64,000 nucleotides of DNA, taken from the NCBI GenBank assembly GCA_049487715.1, contig CP150555.1, positions 682,001 to 746,000 on the forward strand, read 5' to 3'. Shown one piece after another: positions 1-11,440 of this stretch. Below the pieces are notes generated by a model. That model saw only the letters and a list, made by a program, of their open reading frames with translations, was not told where the DNA came from and made no database searches. Source of the stretch: Pycnococcus provasolii. Taxonomy: Eukaryota; Chlorophyta; Pseudoscourfieldiophyceae; Pseudoscourfieldiales. The translations under genes and the position numbers were made by a program. Numbering within the stretch: position 1 is the stretch's first letter; the number at the start of each line of letters is the position of its first letter.

Positions 1-382
1 CACACGCGTGTTGGAAAAGGTCCTCCCCGGTTGTCCTACGATAGTTCCTTGATATCTTGAGAGTAGAGTGCCGTGGCGCATGTCCAGTCATTGGCTGAAG
101 GCTGCGCTCGTAATAGGACGTTGTGAGCACCTCGATTGGGATGCAACCTCGCACAAGTGCCGTGAACGCTGCGCCGCGACAGAAGGAACACGCGAATGCT
201 TTGCCAAGCATGGCGAAAAGCGTCGCGCGAAAGGGAGGAGATTGAGAGACCACTATGGTTGTGCACCACGCACAACCTACGGGAACCAAAAAAATATTTT
301 GTTACCGCCCGCCCAGATTTTTTTGAAATGCTTGTCGATCGTCACTCCGCGAGCACACCGTCGTACCATAAACTCCCCTGTT
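1..382. other. 3' flank of ARF1, no gene seen
   Basis: No open frame here resembles a protein on either strand. The stretch holds the 3' untranslated and downstream sequence of the ARF1 gene on the minus strand. The plus-strand open frame that begins here and continues over ARF1 is an antisense shadow. Confidence 0.5.
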
Positions 383-1737
<1,355 letters not shown>

Positions 1738-3500
1738 GTTGGCCACAGCTACTAAAGGCTAGGCGTGCCACTTATGGAGTGTTGCAGGAGCAGATGAGGC
1801 GGGATGGAGGCGAGAAGGGGGAGAAGGGCGATCGGTGCGGAGAGGAGGAGAGGACGAGCAGGGGGGAAGGGAGGGGGGAGGAGAAGGGGGAGAGGGGAGG
1901 GGAAGCAAAAGCACCAGGGGCCTGCTTTAAGGGTTTTGCCAGCGCCTGAAGAAAGGGGTATCCCTTTCCCCGGGGGCCCTCTGCTTTGCTTTCGGTTTAA
2001 CAACGAAACTACACCCTTGAGGCCCGGGGCGCGCGCACTCTGGCTTCGTTTCCCTTTCCCTCTCCTTCTCTCGCCTTTCACTGGCACAGGCGGGGGGGGG
2101 GGGGGGGGGGGGGTCCGCCGGTCTGTGCGCGTTATGTAAGAACATGCGCATGAGGACTTGAGGGGGGTGGTACTGTGCCTTGCGATCGTTCTGCGCGCAG
2201 GCCTGACGTCCATACAGGACGCAACGTCTCAAACCAATGGGGGGGGTCATCGACCTTTGGTCGTGGAATTGTTATGACTGCATGTGGGCAAATGGGCAAT
2301 GTTTGTGCGCCACGGATGGTGCGTGCGCTGGTTTTCGCGGAACCATCTGGAGGGCCGAGTGCGTGTTTCAGGTTCAGCATCTGCTTGGTCCCTCGCAATG
2401 CAAACAACTTGTATTCGACCTCGCCCCATGGATGGTTCCCAGCCTGTCGTAAAAAGGAAATGCGAATTTCTTTTTACCGTTGGCGTGTAGTTGGTTTACT
2501 GTAGAGTGCAGACAACTCACTCGCTCACTACATGACTACACTAGGTACTGTACAGTGCTACCGAGGGTGGTAGGTTTGGGGTTGCCCTTTGCAGCCCCGA
2601 CCCCATCTTGAATTTCCGGCGGTTATAGCGGCGGTATGGGCTTCCATTGCTTGGCCATCATCAGCCATTCGAGTGCTGAATGGCACGTTTGTTTTTGAAC
2701 CGCAGCTCCGAACCTCGGGACCCCTTTGTCCTTGATTCCTCCTTCCTCTCATCAGTCCGGCGGCACCGTGCAAGGATTAGGGTAGAGCAGTTGACGAGAT
2801 GTTGACGCCACCAGGAACGTCGACCGAGCGACCCTCGACAGCTCGCCCTCCTACTGTAGGTACTGTACGTGCGAGTGGCCCAACCCGGTACTCCGGTTCT
2901 GTTCCGCCTCGCGTTGTCGATAGAGGTGCATAGGTGGATAGATCTACCGTACCGTACAGTACCTGTCCGGTTACTTTGACCAGCTGTATTCTTATCGTAG
3001 TTCCTTTGACATCTATCGCCGCGGGGAGGGGACCTCCTGGGACCTCCCCTTCCAGTCCAGTCTTCCACGCACCTACCTGCTTTGCCTCACCTTCACCTTC
3101 ACCTTCACCTTCACCTTCCACTTCAACTTCAAACGCGACTTCTAATAGTCTATCCTATAGACGAGCTCACTCGCTGACGTAACATATACCCGTTCAAAGT
3201 GCGCGCACAGTTCAGACTCAGTGTACAGCAACGCCCTGACGTACCGCAGCACGCGACACGGCTTCTTACGTAACACCCTTACAGTGGTTTGGGCCGACCG
3301 CGGTGAGTGAGCTCAAGCACTTCTTTCAAACAGTCTGCTCGAGCAGTCAACGCACAGGGTGGGAGGGTGGCGCATTCTCTCCCCGAACACACAAACAGAA
3401 ACAAATTCTGCGCTACTCTCTCGAAGATTGGCTCCTTGCGAGGGGAGTGCACGACACTGACGCATAATTAGACTGCTTTTCGGTCAAAAACGGAACAAGA
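1738..3500. other. intergenic region with low-complexity tracts
   Basis: About 1.8 kb between the ARF1 start and the GATA/PHD gene without a convincing gene. It contains purine-rich tracts (1800-1910), a 22-nt G-run, several GTACTGTAC-like palindromes (2546-2556, 2857-2870, 2947-2962) and a short CACCTT hexamer array near 3085-3120. It presumably holds promoters for both neighbours. Confidence 0.5.
2092..2113 (+). repeat. (G)22 homopolymer
   Basis: An uninterrupted run of 22 G on the plus strand. It can form G-quadruplex-like structures and is also a site where assembly length is unreliable. Confidence 0.9.
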
Positions 3501-5246
3501 ATGCCGGCGCCTTCGCTGTCCATTCCGCCCGCACCGCCTCCTCCACCACCACCGCCGCCACCGCCGCCTCCACAGATGCGGCCACCGCAGGTGGACGATG
3601 ACGTGTGCACATTCTTCTCAGGAGCGGGCGCCGGAACCGCGGCACTTAGCCGACTCCAACTAGGAGACGCAACGACCACCGTCTTAACGACGCAAGACGA
3701 CGAAAACAACGACGACAACAACGAGGTGGAGGTTGACAGCCCCCGAAAGGAACACGTGCCGTTTGCGTTTTCTGCGCAAATAAGAGGGCGAACTCACACG
3801 GGCAAGCGAGACTTTGCCACTGCGCGATTCGACGCGTCGCCGTCCAGAAGCGATGCAACGGCAATGGTGCACGGTGTACCGCCACCTCCACCGCCATTGC
3901 CACGAGCACGTGGGGCAGCAGCACTTCCTCCACCTCCACCTCCACTGCCAAAAGTGTTTGCCGCTGCTCCTGCTCCTGCACCACCACCACCACCACCACC
4001 ACCACCACCTCCCGCGCTTGTGCTCCCACCTCCACCTCCACCACTCACAGCCGCCACTACTTCGAAAGATACGCTCCCTCCACCACCGCCGCCAAACCCC
4101 GTGATGAACCTTGAAATGCGCATGTGCGTGCAGTGCCAAGCGACGGAGACTCCGCTCTGGCGTGGGGGGCCGCTTGGACCCAAGACGCTGTGCAACGCAT
4201 GCGGCGTTAAATTTCGCTCGCAGCAAGCCTCTCGACCGGCGGCGGCGACGACGACGACAAATGCAACAAGAACCACAAGTTCCGGAACCAGCGCTCTTGA
4301 TGCGCTAGCCGGTCATGCTGCTGCTGTTTTCGAGGCGAGTCAGATGACAATGTCGAGCAGTCGTGGCGGTGGCGTGACGGCTGCGAGCAACGCGCCAGTT
4401 GCGCGCCTTCTGCGTGGTGACCATCTCTGCGACGCATGCGAGAGACCGGGATCGAATCAGCCGCTCGTGAGGTGTGCAGGGATCTGCCTACGCAGCTTCC
4501 ACGCCTCATGCTTTCCCGCTACCGAGGAGACTGGTGCACCGCCCATTCTTTCAGCTGAGTGGGTTTCCGCGGCGTACGCACACGCGCGCGCGAATGGCGA
4601 TCTGGCGACGTCCGTGCAGGACGACGAAATGGGGCCACCTCCACCACCGCCAACTCAGCAGCAGCCTCTGCCTCCCCCTCCTCTGCCACACCGTCGAATC
4701 GGGCGCGGTGCACTACACGATGCGGTGAGTCCACCGTCGGAGGCGTTCACATGCGCCGACTGCCGCGAAGGTGCGCATCCGTGTTTCATGTGCGGAGGTC
4801 GGGCACCCGACGCAGAGCTGCAGCGATGTGCGGGCGTGGCATGTGGCCGCTTCTACCACGCTTCGTGCCTGAAGAAATCGCCACACACGAAGCGAGATGG
4901 CAGCGGGCGTATCTACTGCCCGCTGCACGCATGTCACGCATGCGGCGGGAGTGGGCGAAGTAAGCAGTGCACACGGTGTCTACACTGCCCCACCGCGCTG
5001 CACCTCAAGTGCTTCTCTGCACAAGCCGCGGGTGGGGCAGTCGCTGTGAGCAAGCACCACTTCATTTGCGCGCAGTGCGTACAGCGCAAGGCGAACGCGC
5101 CGCCGCCACCACTGCCCGCGAAGAAGCCCGCGGCAAAGCGCGGTGGCGACTCGCTGAAGCCGGCGGCGAAGCGCGTGGCAACGGAGGCCAATGATAGCAA
5201 GGAGGAGGAGGAGGACGACAATCGACAATCGACAATTTTCGAGTGA
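3501..5246 (+). CDS. GATA zinc-finger protein with C-terminal PHD-like Cys/His clusters
   Basis: Predicted nuclear chromatin or transcription factor of 581 residues, one exon, starting at ATG 3501. Residues 1-200 are poly-Pro rich. One GATA finger uses C209, C212, C231 and C234, with an 18-residue loop (plant type) and the motif TPLWRGGP. C-terminal to it are PHD-like clusters: one from about residue 310 (CDACERPG) and a second, longer one from about 415 ([32 protein letters not shown]). The latter resembles the tandem PHD region of NSD/EDM2-type proteins. The tail is Lys-rich and acidic. GATA family membership is certain; the PHD assignment is by Cys/His spacing. The gene converges on a second GATA gene 240 bp away. 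A TGTAA lies about 20 nt after the stop. Confidence 0.88.
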   Translation: MPAPSLSIPPAPPPPPPPPPPPPPQMRPPQVDDDVCTFFSGAGAGTAALSRLQLGDATTTVLTTQDDENNDDNNEVEVDSPRKEHVPFAFSAQIRGRTHTGKRDFATARFDASPSRSDATAMVHGVPPPPPPLPRARGAAALPPPPPPLPKVFAAAPAPAPPPPPPPPPPPALVLPPPPPPLTAATTSKDTLPPPPPPNPVMNLEMRMCVQCQATETPLWRGGPLGPKTLCNACGVKFRSQQASRPAAATTTTNATRTTSSGTSALDALAGHAAAVFEASQMTMSSSRGGGVTAASNAPVARLLRGDHLCDACERPGSNQPLVRCAGICLRSFHASCFPATEETGAPPILSAEWVSAAYAHARANGDLATSVQDDEMGPPPPPPTQQQPLPPPPLPHRRIGRGALHDAVSPPSEAFTCADCREGAHPCFMCGGRAPDAELQRCAGVACGRFYHASCLKKSPHTKRDGSGRIYCPLHACHACGGSGRSKQCTRCLHCPTALHLKCFSAQAAGGAVAVSKHHFICAQCVQRKANAPPPPLPAKKPAAKRGGDSLKPAAKRVATEANDSKEEEEDDNRQSTIFE

Positions 5247-5486
5247 GTGGTTTTTCAAAATCGGTAGTGTAAAACGACCCTCGCGTTTAAGGGCTTTCAT
5301 TCCTTCGTTGTTTCCTATGAAGTCTGTGCCGTCGATCGTTACACGCAAGCAACCGCAACCGCTTCGTTCCCAACGTTCAACGCCGTCACTAAAACAAACA
5401 TACAATCCAGTCTCGTTGTCTCCCCCCTTTCCTTCTCGACTTGAAGCTAATGTCCTCTATTAGCCAATACATCCAGCACGAATCGT

Positions 5487-6737
5487 TCACTCAATCTGAT
5501 GGATGATGCACAGTAGGCGCGCGACCGCGTCGTCAGGAGGCAAGGTGGCAGCCTTGCGCTGCTTCGTGATGCACTCCTCGCCATCGTCACGAGCCTCATT
5601 CTCGACGCTCGGCTCGTCATCTGCCGTGGCGTCCTCCTCGAGCGACTCCCAGTCGGGGGCCAACTCCGCCAGTTTTGCGTCGCGCTGAGCGTTGTCGAGC
5701 GCCATCTGCTCCTCCTCACGCCGACGCTTGCGCTCGCGCTCTCGTCGACGCCTCGATGCACCGCCCGCGGCAGCGGCGGCAGCCGCCTCCGCGCGGCGTC
5801 GCTGTGCCTCCTGGTATGCCGCAGAGGGTGAGAGTGCACCGGACGGAAGTGGCTGCAGCTTGCCAAGCTTAAAGCGAACGCCACATGCGTTGCAGAGCGT
5901 CTTCGCACCCTTCGGGCCGTTGCGCCATAATGGCGTCTTGGTCGTCCCGCAGTGAAGGCATGTGCGACCGCAGCCAGCATCTCCGCTCTGCGATGGAGCC
6001 GGTCCGCTGATGGGAGTTCCAATCGGCTCGCTACCAGGCAGCGGTGGCGCCGGTGGTGGCAGCGGTAGCGGACGAGCCTTTTCGGCTCGGCGGCGCTTCG
6101 CCGCGGGTGGTGGTGGCGCGGGAACTGTGGGCATGGTGTCGCGAGATGACACGGTCAACACGTCGCTCTGTTGTTGAGCTACCGTGCTGTTGTGTTGATG
6201 GTCATGGGGAGGCTGAGGCTGATTATTTTGCGCAGCCATGGTCGCAGCGGCGGATGCTGCCATCGCCGCGGCTTGCGGGGACATGGCAAAGAGATAGAGG
6301 GGTGCTGCAAGAGCCTGCGGCGGCAAGGCACCGCAAGCTGCCGCGTGTGCGAAAGCCGTCGCGACGAATGGGTTTGGTCCCGCGAAAGGATATGACGAAG
6401 CTGCTGCTGTTGCTGTGGGCGGCAAGGGTGGTGGAGGTACCTCCGAAGGTGGAGGTGCTGCGGCCACCTCCTCCACGGCTGGGGCCACCGGCGGCTCCTC
6501 GTGGCAAAGCAAGCGGTCCTCCTCCTCCTCATCCGTGCCTGTCGTTGTTGTGGTGGCTGTGGCTGTGGCAACGCCATCCACGGGCAGCGAGGAAGCGCGT
6601 GGTGGAAGCTCGCCGTCAGCCTGCCGAGACAGTGCGGTGTAGGCGTTACCGCTTCCGCTGTCTGAGTCGTTGTCGCAGTCGTTTGATAAGCCTGCGACGT
6701 TTTTGTTCATGTCCGTGGCGTTGTTTTCAACGAGCAT
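5487..6737 (-). CDS. GATA-type zinc-finger transcription factor
   Basis: A 416-residue protein from ATG 6737 ([14 protein letters not shown]). The frame stays open to 6881, but that extension reads like 5' UTR. The N-terminal half is Ala/Pro rich. A single GATA finger uses C260, C263, C282 and C285, again with an 18-residue loop ([15 protein letters not shown]). It is followed by an Ala tract, a basic [15 protein letters not shown] segment (possible NLS or DNA-contact extension) and an acidic tail. It is likely a sequence-specific DNA-binding regulator. It lies tail to tail with the GATA/PHD gene. The two fingers are related, but the rest of the proteins is not, so a recent tandem duplication is not evident. 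Confidence 0.9.
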   Translation of the reverse strand: MLVENNATDMNKNVAGLSNDCDNDSDSGSGNAYTALSRQADGELPPRASSLPVDGVATATATTTTTGTDEEEEDRLLCHEEPPVAPAVEEVAAAPPPSEVPPPPLPPTATAAASSYPFAGPNPFVATAFAHAAACGALPPQALAAPLYLFAMSPQAAAMAASAAATMAAQNNQPQPPHDHQHNSTVAQQQSDVLTVSSRDTMPTVPAPPPPAAKRRRAEKARPLPLPPPAPPLPGSEPIGTPISGPAPSQSGDAGCGRTCLHCGTTKTPLWRNGPKGAKTLCNACGVRFKLGKLQPLPSGALSPSAAYQEAQRRRAEAAAAAAAGGASRRRRERERKRRREEEQMALDNAQRDAKLAELAPDWESLEEDATADDEPSVENEARDDGEECITKQRKAATLPPDDAVARLLCIIHQIE

Positions 6738-8497
6738 GATGAGAGCGAATAGTTTGTGGCAAGTCTGCAGAGAGGAAGTGGGCGAGCAAGCGAGTGAGTG
6801 AGTGAGCGATTGATTGATGTTTTGCTGTGTTTGGTTTGTGAAAGGGGTGCACGCAAGCAGATTACCCGCACAGAACCGCACGCACGCACACTACCAAGTG
6901 CTTTGGTTGTGAGATTAGCGTTCGGCAAGGCGAAAGCGCGTGCAATGCGTGCGTGTGTGTATGTTTGTGTGCGAGTTAACCCCCGTATAACGTACGTTCG
7001 CACGAAACTCGGCGTGAGCGATTCCCGCCGTCGACCCACCTCAGTGATAAAAATTCAAGCGGATGTTCGTCTTGACGCGTCGCGCGTAGCCTCACGTGTC
7101 TTGCAAGACAGGGGTGAGTGGCGCTGTGCTGTGCGTTAGACTTGTAAGCAAGTCACAATCAGTGCACGTCACAAGTCACAAGCAAGCAGTGCTTAGGTGC
7201 ACAGTGCGGTATGGATCCTCGCTATGCGATTGCACGCAAGCAGGCGGTGCAGTGAGCGCGTCGAGGCGTGCGGACACGTGTGTGCAGTAATGTGCTTGTG
7301 CGTGCAGTAGTGTGCTGGTGCCTTGTGTGTGTGTGCTTGTTCTTTCTATCTGTCGTTCGTGGCAGTGGGAAAGGCGTGGTTTGGGAGTGTGGTTTGGGAC
7401 CTGCGAGGGTGAGAGCTGGGACTGTGCTTGTGTGTGCGTGTCGGAGCCCCTGCACTTGGGGGGACCGGGACAACGGGGCCCCCTTCCCCCTTCCCCCTTC
7501 CCCCGACCTAAACGCTGCACCGCATCGCATGCGAATATTCGCCTTCGCCTTCGCCTTCGCGTGCGGAATCCCCACTCTAGGCTACTTCTATGCACACGCA
7601 CATGCCGCATGCCGGTGGCAGCCACTGGACTTGCATGGGACCTCGACTGGCACGACCGCACGAGGACCCTGTCCAACGTGGGATCTGGCACTGCACGCGC
7701 GAGTCACGACCTAACCGCGCGTTGTGGCGAAGGACGGAGGCTCGGAAGGTGGTGCATGCGAAAACCTTGGCACGGAGTCTTCGTTCCCACAATTTTCGAA
7801 GCGCGTTTGGTGGACGCGCTCGAGCATCGAGCAGAGCCCACATGAAAATAACAGGTGTCGGGCAGGGACAGGCACAGAACGGTCATTTCGCACGTTGCAC
7901 CCGGTCCTGTTCCTGACGTGGCAACTCTATTTCGGCAAGTTGCCGTTAATTGTATCCCTATGTGTTGTTCTGCCGAAGTATCTACGCTGATATCAGCATC
8001 GGATTCAGGCTAATCGGATTCTGTCGACGCGTTTCTGCTGGAAGGATTCCCTTCGCGGATGCTCCGCTCGCAGTCAGCGAGACTGGCAGTCCGGATTCCG
8101 CGGAATTCATTGGGAAGGCTCGTTATTATGCCCCATTTTCGCGTTTAGGGAAAAACACCGCGGCGCTGCATATTTAATTCTGGGCTCTGGTCGAAGTAAG
8201 GAATTTATCCATCGTCTCGATCAAAATGTTCGAGAGAGAAACGATTTCTCTCTGCACATATTTTCATCGAACTGCCTGGAAAAGCCAACGATGATCCGGT
8301 TTGGATATCACGGTGCTACGTCACCATCTGACCTGGTAGGCCTTCCTACCTTTTAGCCTTGCACGGTCACCCCAACACATGTCCCCCATCCCCTGCGCAT
8401 CCCCTCCCATCCCCGAAAATTCGCATGCCGAATTCGGGTTTTCTTCTAAGCTCGTTTCCGGCGGGTTTGAATTTCGGGGTCCCCCAAGATCCTGCGG
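6738..8497. other. intergenic region, no convincing gene
   Basis: About 1.76 kb between the GATA gene start and the next plus-strand gene. Short frames on both strands are Arg/His/Cys-rich and look like noise. Contents include GTGTGT-rich sequence (6930-7340), a CTTCGC hexamer array near 7540-7562 and, from about 7915 to 8340, a stretch of visibly lower GC with a 12-nt palindrome (GCTGATATCAGC, near 7987). It probably holds promoter regions for both flanking genes. No RNA gene could be identified. Confidence 0.45.
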
Positions 8498-10111
8498 ATG
8501 GCGCCCGGCGGCCACGAAGCCGCAGCGCCTAGCAGCAGCAGCAGCAGCAGCAGCGGAGGCGCGTCATGGCTCTCCGGCCTCGCTGCACAGCTTGCACCAG
8601 ATATGGACGAGCTCGACGACGACTTGCCTGCACAAAGGCCCAAACACGGCTCTGCGGCCGGCCGCACCCGCACGGCTGGCGCCAGCGGAGGCACCAAGGT
8701 GGTGAACCCGCTCGACGACCTCGCACTTGCTCAGCAGCGTCTAGACGATGTGCTGAGTGGTGCAAGGGCCATCGGCGGGCTGCTTTCGGGTGCGTCGTCG
8801 TCCAAAGCTGCCGCCTCGACGTCGTCCACAACCTCCGCCAAGATGGGTAAGGGGGACGGCGTGTCGTCGGCGTTGTCGTCCACACAGCAAAGATCGAAGG
8901 AAGCTCCGAGAGAGCAGTTGCCAGTGTTTGCTATTGACCACGATGACACTTTAGCGTCAGAACCTGCCAGTGCCCCACGTGGGCATCCCGCCCTTCCTCG
9001 GCGCCAGCAGCGTTTGCCAAACGCACGTGTGAACGCCTCAGGCAGGGCAACGGACGTGCGCGCGTGGGACGCCAACTGGGACACGTCTGCGGCCGTACCA
9101 CGACGCGACGCAGGCGATGTTGCCGCAGTGCTCGGTGCTGATAGCAGCCTGATGCGAGACGACGACGGCACAAGGGAGGTGGATGCGGAGGAAGGAATCA
9201 GGAGAGAGAGGATGGCTCAACTAGAGTCGGAGCTCCTTGAACTGCAGCAGAAGCAAGCGATCGCCGAGTTGGAGGTGTGGAGCGCGGATGCGCCGGAACC
9301 TCCTCCACGAGTTCGTCGAACGCCAGCGAGAAAGACGGAAGATTTTGGTGGACTCGCGGCACCAGCCCCCGAGGCTGCAGCCGAGGCGGAGCGCGTGCTT
9401 GAGGCCCACGGCGTCGCGGTGCCCCCGGCACCTAGCTTGCGCAAGCCATGGGACGTCGTTGCGGCGTGGAAGGCGCAGGCAGCAGATGCAGACAACCCAG
9501 CGGCGCGCGCGGAGGCGGCTTTGGCGAAGTACACTGACGCCGCTCTTGATGAGCTTGAGGCGGGCGCGGCCGCGGTGGGTGCCGCGGTGCGACACGGCCC
9601 TCTGCAGAGCGTCATGGTTGGCGTTGATCGTGTCGCGGCTATGTACTCGTCGCTCGACCGCTCTCGTCGCCTGCTCGTTGTCGTGGGTGTGATTTTTCTA
9701 CTCTTTGCTGGCGTTTACACGAATGACTTCCTGCTCGAGCTTCCCACGATGGGAGGGTCACAACCGAGCGATCCTGCATTGCAAGGCTTAGGCGTAACGC
9801 TTGCCGAGGAGCGGCGCATCGAGGCGGAGACGGAAGAGGCGTCGCAGGAGGTGCTCGAGGCTTCTTCAAACCATACGGTGAGTGCGCACTCGGGACATGC
9901 TCAGGCGCAGGCGGAGCTCGACTATGCGAAGGAATCATCAGGTCAAGACGTCGCAGGCACGCCAGCTGGATCAGAGAGGACGAAGCAACAACAGTCTGCA
10001 GCCACGTCCCACGCGAAGGCGAAGGCGAAGACGAAGGCGACGGCGACGGCGACGGCGAAGGTGAAGAAGGCGACGATGACGACGAAGAAGAAGGACGACG
10101 TGTCGGCATAA
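8498..10111 (+). CDS. predicted single-pass membrane protein, function unknown
   Basis: A 537-residue protein starting at ATG 8498. It opens with a Ser tract (SSSSSSSSGG) and an acidic DMDELDDDLP motif. Residues about 225-265 could form a coiled coil (RRERMAQLESELLELQQKQ). Residues about 389-408 form one hydrophobic span (LLVVVGVIFLLFAGVY). The tail is Lys/Ala/Thr-rich with AKAKAKTKATATATAK repeats. There is no signal peptide, so an internal anchor is likely, with a soluble N-terminal region and a basic tail. I do not recognise the family. The next gene starts 187 bp downstream on the same strand. Confidence 0.75.
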   Translation: MAPGGHEAAAPSSSSSSSSGGASWLSGLAAQLAPDMDELDDDLPAQRPKHGSAAGRTRTAGASGGTKVVNPLDDLALAQQRLDDVLSGARAIGGLLSGASSSKAAASTSSTTSAKMGKGDGVSSALSSTQQRSKEAPREQLPVFAIDHDDTLASEPASAPRGHPALPRRQQRLPNARVNASGRATDVRAWDANWDTSAAVPRRDAGDVAAVLGADSSLMRDDDGTREVDAEEGIRRERMAQLESELLELQQKQAIAELEVWSADAPEPPPRVRRTPARKTEDFGGLAAPAPEAAAEAERVLEAHGVAVPPAPSLRKPWDVVAAWKAQAADADNPAARAEAALAKYTDAALDELEAGAAAVGAAVRHGPLQSVMVGVDRVAAMYSSLDRSRRLLVVVGVIFLLFAGVYTNDFLLELPTMGGSQPSDPALQGLGVTLAEERRIEAETEEASQEVLEASSNHTVSAHSGHAQAQAELDYAKESSGQDVAGTPAGSERTKQQQSAATSHAKAKAKTKATATATAKVKKATMTTKKKDDVSA

Positions 10112-10298
10112 GCCATTCATAACAGCCTTATGGCTTATGGCGGTGACACGTGTTACCGCACGGTGTGTAAACTAAGAGTAGTACGTAAGAATCGCACGAA
10201 CCGTTTGGGGTTTGAGTTGGGGTTTGGTAGGGCCCGGGCCCGGGGGAGGAAAAGCGAACTTGTGGTTCAGGTTGTGCAACGTCCCTTTGCGGCGCCAC

Positions 10299-11405
10299 AT
10301 GTCTCAACGTTGCGCGCGCCGTTGCCAAGTCCGCAGCCTTGGCCGCGTCGAGGCTAGGCGCGCTCGTCGCCGGACTTCCTTGGTTGCATCGTCCGAACGC
10401 GGAGACGATGGTGCGAACCAGGCGAGGCAGGAGCTCGAAGACGAGCTCCTGTCAGACGGCACGGGTGTGAGCATGCTATTCCCGCGCCAGGTTCGCCGGT
10501 TTCTCGCAGGTTCGGGTGCAGTGGGATGCGCGTTGGGTATCGCAAGCACCGCAGCTGCCGCTCCTCAAAGCACAGGCAATATGGTGGAGAACCTCACCAT
10601 CAACGGCTTGGGGTTCGCGGCTTGCGCGTTTTGGTTTCTGCAAGAGTCTAACGAGGAGAGGGCGAGAGAAGTTGCAGAGATGCGACGTGAAAAGATCCAG
10701 AGGCAGATTGACCGAGGCGAGCGCGTTGAATTCACGACGGAGACGGGTAGTAGAGCGAGCAAGTGGAAGCAGGTGGATGACGAGTGGATTCTTCGCCGCC
10801 TCGAGCGTTGGGGGAAGCAAGACATGCTTCCTTCCATTGGTCCAGTAAAGGGACGACTGCTGCAGAGTCTTGTACGCGAACACAACCCTTCGCTCGTCGT
10901 CGAAGTTGGCACATTTTTGGGATACTCAGCCTTGACAATCGCGCAAGCGCTGAGCGAAGGGTCGCGCGTCGTGACGATCGATAACGACCTGCGCTTCGTC
11001 CTTGCGGCTAAGAGATTTTGCTGGCAGGCGAATCAAGGTACGCGAGCCGACGGCCAGCCGCGTGTCGGACGTCGCGTAAGCATCTGGTATGGAGATGCCG
11101 AAGCTCACCTCAAGGAGATGCGTGAAAGATATAATGGGGTGCCTCAGATAGAAATGTTGTTTATTGACGGCGACATTCGCCAGTATGAGCAGTATCTCGT
11201 TGCGGCGGAGCCGATGATGAAGCGAGGCTGTATAGTCATCGCGGACAACACGAAGGTGTTCGGGCACGTGCCTGAGATTCAGTCTTACCTACAGTACGTA
11301 CGAGAAAGCTCGCGCTATGTGAGCAGTACGGAGCTCCTGACGAAGTACGAGTGGAGAGATGATGTGGACGACGCCTTCGAGGTTAGCGTCTTCGGAGGTT
11401 TGTAA
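10299..11405 (+). CDS. SAM-dependent O-methyltransferase (COMT/CCoAOMT superfamily), probably plastid-targeted
   Basis: A 368-residue protein from ATG 10299; the frame is open upstream but contains no ATG. The N-terminus (MSQRCARRCQVRSLGR...) is Arg-rich with few acidic residues, like a plastid transit peptide. Two weakly hydrophobic segments follow (FLAGSGAVGCALGIAS and GLGFAACAFWFL). The class-I methyltransferase fold starts near residue 190: motif I VVEVGTFLGYSALTIA, then VVTIDND, MLFIDGD and CIVIADN, the pattern of family-3 O-methyltransferases including catechol O-methyltransferase. The substrate is unknown. The stop codon lies in a TGTAA motif, and the convergent gene ends only 35 bp further on. 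Confidence 0.85.
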   Translation: MSQRCARRCQVRSLGRVEARRARRRTSLVASSERGDDGANQARQELEDELLSDGTGVSMLFPRQVRRFLAGSGAVGCALGIASTAAAAPQSTGNMVENLTINGLGFAACAFWFLQESNEERAREVAEMRREKIQRQIDRGERVEFTTETGSRASKWKQVDDEWILRRLERWGKQDMLPSIGPVKGRLLQSLVREHNPSLVVEVGTFLGYSALTIAQALSEGSRVVTIDNDLRFVLAAKRFCWQANQGTRADGQPRVGRRVSIWYGDAEAHLKEMRERYNGVPQIEMLFIDGDIRQYEQYLVAAEPMMKRGCIVIADNTKVFGHVPEIQSYLQYVRESSRYVSSTELLTKYEWRDDVDDAFEVSVFGGL

Positions 11406-11440
11406 CAATTCTTTTTTTTTCTATCGTACTTTCTTAACTG

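Noticed and set aside
7176-7845. Several overlapping frames of 100-180 residues on both strands
   Set aside because: All are rich in Arg, Cys, His and Thr, none starts or ends consistently, and no motif is present.
10212-10298. Upstream extension of the O-methyltransferase frame
   Set aside because: It would need a TTG start; the first ATG at 10299 gives a plausible transit peptide.
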